From NCBI RefSeq assembly GCF_001049735.1, contig NZ_CVPC01000003.1, forward strand, positions 62,001 to 126,000: DNA of 64,000 nt. The letters run 5' to 3'. The stretch is from Nereida ignava (GTDB taxonomy: Bacteria; Pseudomonadota; Alphaproteobacteria; Rhodobacterales; Rhodobacteraceae). The position numbers were made by a program, and so were the translations under genes. Under the pieces are notes generated by a model that made no database searches, was not told the DNA's origin, and saw nothing but the letters and a program-made list of their open reading frames with translations. Position 1 is the first letter of the stretch, and each line of letters opens with the position of its first letter. Positions 34,723 through 42,886 of the stretch are shown here, one piece after another.

Positions 34723-35661
34723 CTATCTGTTGGCGTCGAAGTGATCAGCGCAGGCCGCAAGGAAAGCGGTGCGCGTTGCTTCGACTTCCATCAAAACTTC
34801 ATGCTCGCCCTCTGCGTATTCAATCAACTTTCCGTTAGGCCAGTTGGCCATGCGGTGATGAATGCGGGATGGGTCAACGATCTTTTCGACGTCCCCAAGT
34901 CCGCAAATGGTTGGCACGGCGGGGCTGGGCATCTTTGATAGGGTGCGCATTTCGCGCAGTGCCTCGTTCAGCCAAGCAAGTGTCGGTCCACCCAAAGCAA
35001 TTTCAGGAATACCTGCGAGGTGGCTGCGCATATACGCGTACATCTCAGGGTCGCGGGTCAACTTGTTTTCATCAAAGCTGTTGGCTGTCACGACAGGCTC
35101 AGCGCTGGTGCCGGGGGCAAGCATCGTGCGCAGGGGCGTGGGTTTCAGCAGGCTTGAGATAACCCAAGCAAGGGGACGCAAATGCGTGGCAAGCTCAATC
35201 CCCCACATCGGCGCAGAAAAAGCAGCCGCCTTTACATCAAGCCCGTTCATTAAGGCGCGCAACCCGATGCAGCCCCCCATTGAGTGTCCGATCAAATAAT
35301 AGGGTTTTGGCAGGTTCAGGTCTTCTACGGCTTTAAGGAACGCCCGAACATCGCGCTGATAGTCGGAGAATTTCTCAACGTGGCCTTTTAGCCGATCGTC
35401 GATAAGGCGGTCTGCAAGACCTTGGCCGCGCCAGTCAACGCTTGCCACAGCATAACCGCGCGCGGCAAATGAAACTGCGGTCAGCCCGTATTTTTCGATA
35501 TACTCCGTACGCCCGGGAAACAGCAAAACTGTTCCTTGGTGGGCGTTTTCTGTGCCCCAATGGCCCACGCGAATACGAACGCCATCATCTGTGTGGGTCC
35601 AAAACGCACCGCCGCCATATGGCCCCAGAGCCAAATCATTATGGAACGGTGCGCTTTTCAT
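34723..35661 (-). CDS. Alpha/beta hydrolase, lysophospholipase (PldB) type
   Basis: 312 residues. The nucleophile elbow GHSMGG, the preceding oxyanion strand, and the C-terminal YAEGEHEVLMEVEATR with the catalytic histidine are visible; CGLGDVEKIVDP holds the acid. The FPGRTEYIEKYG segment at the N-terminus and the GQGLADR stretch are typical of PldB-like monoacylglycerol/lysophospholipase hydrolases. A lysophospholipid substrate is inferred from the family only. Upstream by 5 bases on the same strand lies the SCP2 protein gene, a lipid-binding domain, so a joint role in lipid handling is possible: SCP2 is promoter-proximal. Confidence 0.88.
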   Translation of the reverse strand: MKSAPFHNDLALGPYGGGAFWTHTDDGVRIRVGHWGTENAHQGTVLLFPGRTEYIEKYGLTAVSFAARGYAVASVDWRGQGLADRLIDDRLKGHVEKFSDYQRDVRAFLKAVEDLNLPKPYYLIGHSMGGCIGLRALMNGLDVKAAAFSAPMWGIELATHLRPLAWVISSLLKPTPLRTMLAPGTSAEPVVTANSFDENKLTRDPEMYAYMRSHLAGIPEIALGGPTLAWLNEALREMRTLSKMPSPAVPTICGLGDVEKIVDPSRIHHRMANWPNGKLIEYAEGEHEVLMEVEATRTAFLAACADHFDANR

Positions 35662-35666
35662 GTCGT

Positions 35667-35957
35667 TCAGCCCAATACGGACGACAGGGCCATTGCCTTG
35701 CCCATGTCCCCATCCACGCTTAGCTTGCCTGTCATGAAGGCAGCGGTGGGGTTCAGGGATCCGTCGAGGATGGATTTGAATGTGTCTGTATCTGCAGTCA
35801 GGGTCACATCTGCGTTGTCATCGGCGGCCCGTGCGCCATCGGCGTCGATTATGATCGCGCCTTCACCTTCGATCACAAATTTCGCGATACCTGCAAAGCC
35901 GTCTCCCCCCATTTTTTCGTTCAGGGCTGCTACTGCGATTTCGATTACGTCACTCAT
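35667..35957 (-). CDS. SCP2 sterol-binding domain protein
   Basis: 96 residues, a single SCP2 domain: N-terminal helix (MSDVIEIAVAALNEKMGG), beta sheet (FVIEGEGAIIIDADG), then the conserved ending TDTFKSILDGSLNPTAAFMTGKLSVDGDMG. These small proteins bind lipids or fatty acyl groups in a hydrophobic pocket. ATG 35955-35957 is chosen; the frame is open to 36083 but that part is not family-like and runs into the divergent TPR gene leader. Confidence 0.9.
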   Translation of the reverse strand: MSDVIEIAVAALNEKMGGDGFAGIAKFVIEGEGAIIIDADGARAADDNADVTLTADTDTFKSILDGSLNPTAAFMTGKLSVDGDMGKAMALSSVLG

Positions 35958-36060
35958 CTTGAGGCTCCTTAAGTCAAATATTGCCCCAAAGACCGGTGAT
36001 CGCAGGCAGGTTGCCAAGTTTGATCTAGCCAACGGGGGGCTGTGCGCTAAACTCAACTTC

Positions 36061-36627
36061 ATGGGAGAGCATAGAAGACGCAACCACTTATCTGCTGTGA
36101 CGTTAGGTTCATTTTTGGGCCTTCAACTCTTTGTCGCAAACATTGCAATGGCGGGGCCTGCAGCAGAAATTGTTGATCGGCTCAAGAACGCCACACCTGA
36201 CAGTTATGCCGTGATTGAACGTGAGCTGGAAAATGCGTGGTCGCGCTCAGGCTCTGCAAGCGCTGATCTGTTATTGCAGCGGGGGCGCAACGCGATGGAG
36301 GCGGGTGAGTTCAAAGTGGCAATCGGACATCTAACTGCACTTGTTGATCATGCGCCAGAATTTGCAGAAGGCTGGAATGCGCGGGCAACTGCGTATTTCA
36401 ACCTTGAAATGTATGGCCCCGCTCTTGATGACATCAGACAGGCACTTGTCCTGAACCCGAACCATTACAAAGCCATGAGCGGTTTTGGCATCATCCTTGA
36501 GCGAAGCGGCAATTTGCAGGCGGCACTGGATGCTTTTCGCAAGGCGGCCTCTATACATCCAAACCGCGAGGACATAGCAACAGCCATAGAGCGACTTGAG
36601 CGCGAAGTGGGCGGCCAGCAGGCCTGA
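36061..36627 (+). CDS. TPR-repeat protein with signal peptide
   Basis: 188 residues. N-terminal signal peptide (VTLGSFLGLQLFVANIAMAG, cleavage likely after AMA), then at least three tetratricopeptide repeats, e.g. ADLLLQRGRNAMEAGEFKVA, AEGWNARATAYFNLEMYGPA and YKAMSGFGIILERSGNLQAA. TPRs mediate protein contacts; the protein is probably periplasmic. The in-frame open stretch back to 35536 overlaps the SCP2 and hydrolase genes and is not coding. It is followed 39 bases later by the helicase gene, so the two may be cotranscribed. Confidence 0.88.
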   Translation: MGEHRRRNHLSAVTLGSFLGLQLFVANIAMAGPAAEIVDRLKNATPDSYAVIERELENAWSRSGSASADLLLQRGRNAMEAGEFKVAIGHLTALVDHAPEFAEGWNARATAYFNLEMYGPALDDIRQALVLNPNHYKAMSGFGIILERSGNLQAALDAFRKAASIHPNREDIATAIERLEREVGGQQA

Positions 36628-36666
36628 CGGCGGCAGGTTCAAAGCAACATCTGAGGGGCAGGTCAC

Positions 36667-39438
36667 GTGGCAATTACCGCCGTTCTAGGGCCAACAAACA
36701 CGGGTAAAACGCACTATGCGATTGAGCGCATGTTGGCGCATCGCACCGGTGTGATTGGGCTTCCGCTGCGTCTTTTGGCGCGCGAGGTGTATGACCGGCT
36801 GGTTAAGCTCCGCGGTCCCAATGTTGTTGCATTAATCACCGGCGAAGAACGTATTGTCCCTGATCGGGCTGCCTTTTGGGTGTGTACAGTTGAGGCGATG
36901 CCTGTGGGCATTGGCGCAGATTTTGTGGCTGTCGATGAGATACAGCTGTGCGCTGATCTGGACCGCGGGCATGTTTTCACCGATCGCTTGCTGCACGCGC
37001 GAGGCACTCGTGAGACGCTCTTTATGGGCGCGGAGACAATGAAGCCCGCCATTGCCGCGTTGGTGCCAAAAGTGCAATTTCTCAAGCGCGAGCGGTTTTC
37101 GGCGCTGACGTACACAGGCTCCAAAAAGATCAGCCGTATGCAAAACCGAAGTGCGATTGTCGGTTTTTCGGTCGACAATGTCTATGCGATTGCAGAGGTG
37201 CTGCGCCGGCAAAAAGGCGGCGCTGCTGTGGTCATGGGGGCGCTCAGTCCGAGGACGCGCAACGCGCAAGTTGAGCTCTATCAAAACGGCGATGTTGATT
37301 TTCTGGTGGCCACAGACGCCATCGGAATGGGGCTGAACCTTGATGTAAAACATGTCGCCTTTTCGAGCCTGACCAAATTCGACGGCCGCCGCATGCGCCA
37401 ACTTCAGCCTAATGAGCTGGCACAAATTGCGGGACGGGCAGGGCGCTATCTGGATAATGGTACTTTTGGCGTGACTGGTGAGGCACCCGCCCTTCACGAC
37501 GAGGTGGTCGAGATGATTACCGAGTCGCGTTTTCCGCCAGTGACCAAATTACAGTGGCGTAATTCTGCGTTGCGATACGGCTCGATCAAATCGCTGCTGG
37601 CGTCATTGCAGGACAAGACCAACAATGACTGGCTGACGCGTGTGCGTGACGCGGATGATCTGGTGGCGCTGAAGGCGCTGTCTGGTGAGGCGGAAGTGGT
37701 TGCGCGTGCAAGTGACGGCCCTTCGGTCAAGCTCTTGTGGGACGTTTGCTGCATTCCTGACTTTCGCGGCATAAGTAACGCCGAACACGCCCATATGTTG
37801 TTGCAGATTTACACCTTTTTGCATCAATCGGGCAAAATACCCGCAGATTGGATGGCCAGACAGGTTAATCGCCTCGACCGAGTGGAAGGTGACATTGACA
37901 CCGTGTCGAAACGTCTGGCTTACATTCGCACGTGGACGTATGTGGCCCAACGTAAAGGTTGGCTTGATGATAACGACCATTGGCGCGGGGAAACCCGTGT
38001 TGTAGAAGACCGCCTGTCAGATGCTCTGCACGAGCGTTTGACCCAAAGATTTGTGGATCGCCGCACCAGTGTTTTGTTGCGGCGGCTCAAGCAGAAGGAG
38101 GCCCTTGTGGCTGATATTAACGACACCGGTGAAGTCACCGTAGAGGGCCAGTTCGTGGGCCGTATTGAAGCATTCCGTTTCCAGCAGGACACAAGTGCTA
38201 CCCCCGACGAGGCAAAGACCCTTCGCCAAGCAGCGCTCGCTGTTTTGGCTCCTGAATTCCATCTGCGCGCAGATCGTTTTTATAATGCCCCCGACACAGA
38301 GATCGATTTTACCGAACAAGGTGGATTGATGTGGGGCAGCAGTGCCGTTGGCAAGTTGGTCGCAGGAAGTGATCCGCTGAAGCCCGTTGTGAAGGCATTC
38401 GTTGATGAAGAGGCAGGCCCAGATGTGGCCGCCAAAGTCCAGCGCCGCTTGCAACACTTTATTGATCGCAAGATCGCGACGCTTTTTGAGCCACTGACCA
38501 ACCTGCAGGGCGATGACGCGCTGAACGGTTTGGCAAAAGGCTTTGCGTTCCGCATGGTCGAGGCCCTGGGCGTAGTGCCCCGTGGTGAGGTCGCTGACGA
38601 TGTAAAAGCGCTTGATCAAGAAGCACGTGGCGCGCTGCGTAAACACGGTATTCGTTTTGGCCAGTTCACCATCTTCATGCCGCTTTTGTTGAAGCCTGCA
38701 CCTACGCGTTTGCGTTTGGTTCTTTGGTCTTTGGCCCAATCGCTTGATGATTTCCCTGAAGCCCCCCCCGCGGGTTTGGTTACTGTTCCGGCAGTACGCG
38801 GCCGTCCACGTGGGTATCACTCAATGGCGGGCTACCGCGCAGCGGGTGAGCGCGCGATCCGCATCGATATGCTTGAGCGTTTGGCCGATATGTTGCGCGA
38901 TCAAGACACCCGTGGTGGCTTTGAGGCGACGCCGGATATGCTGTCCATAACGGGCATGACCCTTGAGCAATTCGCTGATCTGATGGCCGGTCTTGGATAT
39001 AAAGCCGACAAAGGTGAGCGTGTTAAGGTAAAGCAAGCTGCACCTACAGAGGCAAAGCCGAGCGAAGCTGCTGACACCGCGGATGTGCCGTCTGAGGTTA
39101 CGGCTGAAGCTGATCCGGCAACTGAGCAGCAGGATGCGCCTGTTGATGCGGTTCAGGCGACTGATGCGCCATCTGAGGAAACTGCCCCAGAAATGGAAGT
39201 GTTCTATACTTTTGCTTGGGGTGGCCGTGCCGCTGCCAAACAAGGTGGTCGGGGCGGGGATCGTAATGGCGGTCAAAACCGTAACGCCAACAAAGCGCGT
39301 AAAGGCGGCAAGCCGAACGCGGGCAAAGGTGGCGATAAGCAGCGCGCTCAAAAGTTCAGCGCAAAGCCTGAAAAGAAAGCCAAGATCGATCCTGATAACC
39401 CCTTTGCCGCTGCGCTGATGGGGCTCAATAAAGGGTGA
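36667..39438 (+). CDS. SUV3-like DExH RNA helicase
   Basis: 923 residues from a GTG start (MAITAVLGPTNTGKT). Superfamily 2 helicase: Walker A GPTNTGKT at residues 8-15, a DEIQ Walker B (VDEIQLCAD) near residue 89, and motif VI (QIAGRAGRYLDNGTFG). This compact core without an N-terminal extension, ending in a SUV3-type C-terminal domain, matches SUV3, the RNA helicase of the mitochondrial degradosome, whose bacterial homologues are found in Alphaproteobacteria. The last 150 residues differ: an acidic low-complexity stretch (about 785-850), then a Gly/Arg/Asn/Lys-rich basic tail (about 855-905) that could bind RNA. The S4 gene starts 7 bases downstream. Confidence 0.88.
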   Translation: MAITAVLGPTNTGKTHYAIERMLAHRTGVIGLPLRLLAREVYDRLVKLRGPNVVALITGEERIVPDRAAFWVCTVEAMPVGIGADFVAVDEIQLCADLDRGHVFTDRLLHARGTRETLFMGAETMKPAIAALVPKVQFLKRERFSALTYTGSKKISRMQNRSAIVGFSVDNVYAIAEVLRRQKGGAAVVMGALSPRTRNAQVELYQNGDVDFLVATDAIGMGLNLDVKHVAFSSLTKFDGRRMRQLQPNELAQIAGRAGRYLDNGTFGVTGEAPALHDEVVEMITESRFPPVTKLQWRNSALRYGSIKSLLASLQDKTNNDWLTRVRDADDLVALKALSGEAEVVARASDGPSVKLLWDVCCIPDFRGISNAEHAHMLLQIYTFLHQSGKIPADWMARQVNRLDRVEGDIDTVSKRLAYIRTWTYVAQRKGWLDDNDHWRGETRVVEDRLSDALHERLTQRFVDRRTSVLLRRLKQKEALVADINDTGEVTVEGQFVGRIEAFRFQQDTSATPDEAKTLRQAALAVLAPEFHLRADRFYNAPDTEIDFTEQGGLMWGSSAVGKLVAGSDPLKPVVKAFVDEEAGPDVAAKVQRRLQHFIDRKIATLFEPLTNLQGDDALNGLAKGFAFRMVEALGVVPRGEVADDVKALDQEARGALRKHGIRFGQFTIFMPLLLKPAPTRLRLVLWSLAQSLDDFPEAPPAGLVTVPAVRGRPRGYHSMAGYRAAGERAIRIDMLERLADMLRDQDTRGGFEATPDMLSITGMTLEQFADLMAGLGYKADKGERVKVKQAAPTEAKPSEAADTADVPSEVTAEADPATEQQDAPVDAVQATDAPSEETAPEMEVFYTFAWGGRAAAKQGGRGGDRNGGQNRNANKARKGGKPNAGKGGDKQRAQKFSAKPEKKAKIDPDNPFAAALMGLNKG

Positions 39439-39445
39439 ATAGACG

Positions 39446-39847
39446 GTGACTGCTGAGGGGCCAGTTCCAAGCCAACGCCTTGATAAATGGCTTTGGCATG
39501 CGCGTTTTTTCAAGACGCGTACATTGGCCGCTCGGGTTGTGTCGGAAGGTAAAGTACGCGTCGATGGTGCGCCTGTGTCAAAGCCGGCGCGCCAGATCAG
39601 CCGAGGCGTTACACTGACGTTTAGCAAGGACGATCGCGTTCGTGTTATTTACGTTTTGGGCATTGGTGACAGGCGCGGCCCTGCGCCCGAGGCCCAAGCG
39701 CTTTACGATGATCAAAGTCCCGCGCCAGTGTCAGTTGACCCTGCCGCACGTGGGGCAAATCCGCGCTTTGAGGGCGGCAAACATGGAACCGGTCGCCCGA
39801 CAAAACGGGACCGGCGGCAAATGGACCGCTTTGATGGTCTTGAATGA
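39446..39847 (+). CDS. RNA-binding S4 domain protein (Hsp15-like)
   Basis: 133 residues from a GTG. One S4 domain: RLDKWLWHARFFKTRTLAAR, then VSEGKVRVDGAPVSKPARQI, the pattern of heat-shock protein 15 (HslR), which binds stalled 50S subunits carrying nascent chains. The C-terminal 50 residues are basic and low in hydrophobics. Immediately downstream of the RNA helicase gene, with 7 bases between, so probably one operon with a joint RNA-related role (inference). Confidence 0.88.
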   Translation: MTAEGPVPSQRLDKWLWHARFFKTRTLAARVVSEGKVRVDGAPVSKPARQISRGVTLTFSKDDRVRVIYVLGIGDRRGPAPEAQALYDDQSPAPVSVDPAARGANPRFEGGKHGTGRPTKRDRRQMDRFDGLE

Positions 39848-39898
39848 TAGCGAGTGCTGGATTAGTGAACGTGCACGCTCAGAAAACGGATTACGAAT

Positions 39899-40237
39899 AT
39901 GACTTATATCGTCACTGATAACTGTATCGCCTGCAAATATACCGACTGCGTGGAAGTCTGCCCCGTCGATTGTTTTTACGAAGGTGAGAACATGCTGGTC
40001 ATTCATCCTGACGAGTGCATTGATTGTGGTGTTTGCGAGCCTGAGTGCCCCGCTGATGCGATCCGCCCTGATACGGAGCCGTATATGGAGAAATGGGTTG
40101 AGTTTAACCGCAAGTATTCCGAAAGCTGGCCTGTGATCATCACCAAAAAGGATCAGCTTCCAGACGCAGAGGCGCTGGACGGTGTGGCCAACAAGCTTGA
40201 GACGCATTTCAGTGAACAGCCGGGCGAGGGTGGTTGA
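39899..40237 (+). CDS. fdxA: Seven-iron ferredoxin FdxA
   Basis: 112 residues. Two iron-sulfur cluster motifs: [17 protein letters not shown] (CX7CX3CP pattern, the 3Fe-4S site, with a Cys further back) and [16 protein letters not shown] (CX2CX2CX3CP, the 4Fe-4S site). This is the Azotobacter FdI-like 7Fe ferredoxin that carries low-potential electrons. The C-terminal helix region of about 45 residues is usual for FdxA in Alphaproteobacteria. It is followed by a terminator at 40276 and then carD. Confidence 0.95.
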   Translation: MTYIVTDNCIACKYTDCVEVCPVDCFYEGENMLVIHPDECIDCGVCEPECPADAIRPDTEPYMEKWVEFNRKYSESWPVIITKKDQLPDAEALDGVANKLETHFSEQPGEGG

Positions 40238-40275
40238 TTCGCCGCGCTGTTAGGTATTTATGAAGAACACACGAT

Positions 40276-40308
40276 AGCCTCATGTTTTCATGGGGCTTTT
40301 GTGTTTTT
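40276..40308 (+). terminator. Rho-independent terminator after fdxA
   Basis: AGCCTCATG (40276-40284) pairs with CATGGGGCT (40289-40297), one G-U pair, and a T-rich tract follows. Flanking ACACA/TGTGT can lengthen the stem. Confidence 0.75.
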
Positions 40309-40521
40309 AGCGGGTCTTTCGATAGACTCGATTTTATGATATGACTTCACCGTGTTTATGCTCGTTTCCACTACCCATCTGATCGCTTGGACCGGAATAG
40401 CGGATCGCCATAAGGCGCTTTAACACACATATTTAGCACCCTGTCACGTCGTTGCTTTGCACCGGCATGTGCAGTGGTTTTGTCGCCTTGCTAGGCGGCT
40501 TGGAACAAAGGAACAATAAGA

Positions 40522-41040
40522 ATGAGTAAGTCAAAAAAGCTCGACTTCAGCCCCAATCAATACGTGGTGTATCCGGCACATGGCGTTGGCAAAATCGTCA
40601 ACGTGGAAGAGCAAGAAGTGGCAGGCCTGACGCTCGAGCTGTTTGTTGTTGCGTTTGAGAAAGACAAAATGACCCTGCGCGTGCCGACACACAAAGCAGT
40701 TGATGTGGGCATGCGTAGCTTGTCCACGGGTGATGAAATCGCCCACGCGATGAAGATTTTGAAGGGTAAAGCGAAAGTGAAGCGCGCAATGTGGTCACGC
40801 CGTGCGCAGGAATATGAGCAAAAGATCAACTCGGGTGATCTGATTGCGATCGCCGAAGTTGTGCGCGACTTGCACCGCAACGATGACCAGCGTGAGCAAA
40901 GCTATTCAGAGCGTCAGCTTTATGAGGCAGCTCTTGAACGCCTGACCCGCGAAGTAGCCGTGGTTAGCAGCGAAGATGAGGGGCAAGCAGGTTCAAAAAT
41001 CGAAGACGTATTGAACAGCCGCGCACCGGCTGCTGCATAA
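40522..41040 (+). CDS. carD: CarD family transcriptional regulator
   Basis: 172 residues. The N-terminal CarD/TRCF RNA polymerase-interacting domain is clear (FSPNQYVVYPAHGVGKIVNV, then KMTLRVPTHKAVDVGMR), followed by the helical DNA-binding C-terminal domain (WSRRAQEYEQKINSGDLIAI, then LYEAALERLTREVAVV). CarD binds the beta subunit and stabilises open complexes, notably at rRNA promoters; in Alphaproteobacteria such as Rhodobacter it activates promoters with non-consensus -10 elements. Own promoter expected in the 284-base gap after the fdxA terminator. Confidence 0.95.
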   Translation: MSKSKKLDFSPNQYVVYPAHGVGKIVNVEEQEVAGLTLELFVVAFEKDKMTLRVPTHKAVDVGMRSLSTGDEIAHAMKILKGKAKVKRAMWSRRAQEYEQKINSGDLIAIAEVVRDLHRNDDQREQSYSERQLYEAALERLTREVAVVSSEDEGQAGSKIEDVLNSRAPAAA

Positions 41041-41060
41041 ATGTAACCTGCTAGAAGGGG

Positions 41061-41825
41061 CTAGCTTGCGAGTACGATTAGTAGGCTAATTTCTGTAAGT
41101 TGTTGAGTGGCACCCAGGACATCTCCTGTGGTGCCATTTATTTTGCGCATTGCAATCAAGGCCACAGCGCCGGTCACCAGACCAGCAGCGATCATCATCA
41201 TGATTGGGCTCGGCGCAAAGACTATGGTCACGACTATTCCGATCAGGGCGGCGGCACCCACATGGATTGGCTCAGGCTTTCCAACGGACGCGGCCAGCCC
41301 ACTGGGGCGTGCGTTTGGCAGCGCATACATCAATGCAACCATGCCAACGCGGGACAAAGCCGCAGTCGCTACTAAGAAAAGTGGGCCAAAGGCGGCAAGA
41401 GCAAGCCAAAGTGCCCCCCACCGCAATCCTGTGCTCATGATCAACGCGAGGGTGCCGTAGCTGCCGATCTGGCTATCTTTCATGATCTCAAGGCGTCGCT
41501 CAATGGTGTAGCCGCCCCAAAATCCGTCTGCGCAATCAGCCAGCCCATCTTCGTGAAGTGCGCCGGTCAAGATCATGCCGGCTGCAAGAATAAGCCCTGC
41601 GACCAACGGCACAGGCACGCCAAGCCATATCAGTATGGTCGCCAGAGTTGCTTGCAGACCACCGATGACCAGCCCCACAATTGGATACGACCATGTTGCA
41701 AATGCCGCGCGCGCCATAGCGTGATCCGCATCAACGCGCACCGGCAGGCGCGACAGCAATCCGACCGCTGCGAGGATATCGCGCAAATCAAACAGATCAG
41801 GTCGGTTTCGTTCGTTGCCCTTCAT
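41061..41825 (-). CDS. cobS: Adenosylcobinamide-GDP ribazoletransferase (cobalamin synthase)
   Basis: 254 residues, integral membrane enzyme that joins adenosylcobinamide-GDP to alpha-ribazole in the last steps of vitamin B12 synthesis. Several hydrophobic helices plus the conserved acidic motif ALHEDGLADCADGFWGG, in which the aspartates bind metal, and KDSQIGSYGTLALI. ATG 41823-41825 (MKGNERNRPDLF) is the family start; the ORF open to 42230 overlaps the divergent cobT and is discarded. The cobS and cobT starts face each other over 45 bases, too short for a cobalamin riboswitch. Confidence 0.95.
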   Translation of the reverse strand: MKGNERNRPDLFDLRDILAAVGLLSRLPVRVDADHAMARAAFATWSYPIVGLVIGGLQATLATILIWLGVPVPLVAGLILAAGMILTGALHEDGLADCADGFWGGYTIERRLEIMKDSQIGSYGTLALIMSTGLRWGALWLALAAFGPLFLVATAALSRVGMVALMYALPNARPSGLAASVGKPEPIHVGAAALIGIVVTIVFAPSPIMMMIAAGLVTGAVALIAMRKINGTTGDVLGATQQLTEISLLIVLAS

Positions 41826-41870
41826 GCTGGGATGGGTAAACAAGGGCACAACAAACTGCAATGAGGCCTG

Positions 41871-42884
41871 ATGATGACTGTAACTTTTAACACCCTTGAT
41901 GAGTTCCGTGCCCTTTTGAAAACGGCGCCCCATGCAGATCAAAACGCCCTGTCGGAAGCTGCTGATCGTAACGGTCAGTTGACCAAGCCCCCGGGCGCGC
42001 TTGGCCGACTTGAGGATGTAGCGCTTTGGTATGCCAGCTGGCGCGGTGAGGCAGCCCCGCAAATCAGTGCCCCGCAGGTTATCATTTTTGCGGGTAACCA
42101 CGGTGTAACAGCGCAAGGCGTATCCGCATTTCCTGCTGAAGTAACCGCGCAGATGGTCATGAATTTTGAGCACGGCGGTGCTGCTATCAACCAGTTGGCC
42201 AAAACTTTTGGCGCTTCGTTGAATGTACACGCGCTTGACCTTGATCGCCCCACGGCTGACTTCACCGAAGGCCCAGCTATGACCGAGGCCGAGGTCGTGG
42301 CTGCGCTACAAACAGGTTGGAACGCCGTCGACGCAAACGCGGATGTGTTGGTGACCGGCGAAATGGGCATTGGCAACACCACGTCTGCTGCGGCCATTGG
42401 CGCGGCTCTTTTGGGCGGTGCTGCCGCTGATTGGACGGGACGCGGCACCGGTGTTGACGATGCGGGCCTTGCTAACAAAACCCGCGTTGTAGAACAGGGG
42501 CTTGCGGCAAACGCGGGGCGTGACGGGCTTGAGGTTCTGCGCAAATTGGGTGGGCGTGAATTGGCAGCGATGGTCGGTGCAATCGCACGTGCGCGGTTTG
42601 GGCAGATACCTGTCATCTTGGACGGCTTTATCTGCTGTGCTGCTGCGGCGTGTTTGGAAAAGGAAGAGGCAGGCGCACTTGATCACTGCGTAGCTGGCCA
42701 TCTGAGCGCCGAAGGTGCCCATGAAAAACTGTTAGCAGGCATTGGCAAAGAACCACTTTTGTCCCTTGGTCTTCGCCTTGGCGAAGGCTCTGGTGCAGCT
42801 TTGGCCTTGGGCGTTCTTAAGGCCGCTTTGGCGTGCCACTCTGGCATGGCAACTTTTGCCGAAGCGGGTGTCTCAGACGCGTAA
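41871..42884 (+). CDS. cobT: Nicotinate-nucleotide-dimethylbenzimidazole phosphoribosyltransferase
   Basis: 337 residues. Activates 5,6-dimethylbenzimidazole to alpha-ribazole phosphate for the lower ligand of B12. Family segments: [62 protein letters not shown] and the end [18 protein letters not shown], with the catalytic glutamate. Two neighbouring ATGs (41871, 41874) are possible. It works directly with the divergent cobS product, and their back-to-back arrangement is a common alphaproteobacterial order. Confidence 0.96.
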   Translation: MMTVTFNTLDEFRALLKTAPHADQNALSEAADRNGQLTKPPGALGRLEDVALWYASWRGEAAPQISAPQVIIFAGNHGVTAQGVSAFPAEVTAQMVMNFEHGGAAINQLAKTFGASLNVHALDLDRPTADFTEGPAMTEAEVVAALQTGWNAVDANADVLVTGEMGIGNTTSAAAIGAALLGGAAADWTGRGTGVDDAGLANKTRVVEQGLAANAGRDGLEVLRKLGGRELAAMVGAIARARFGQIPVILDGFICCAAAACLEKEEAGALDHCVAGHLSAEGAHEKLLAGIGKEPLLSLGLRLGEGSGAALALGVLKAALACHSGMATFAEAGVSDA

Positions 42885-42886
42885 AG

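Noticed and set aside
38017-39627. Two overlapping minus-strand ORFs of about 267 codons
   Set aside because: Antisense to the SUV3-like helicase; no start context or homology.
41826-41870. Cobalamin riboswitch between cobS and cobT
   Set aside because: Only 45 bases separate the divergent starts, far too short for the aptamer.
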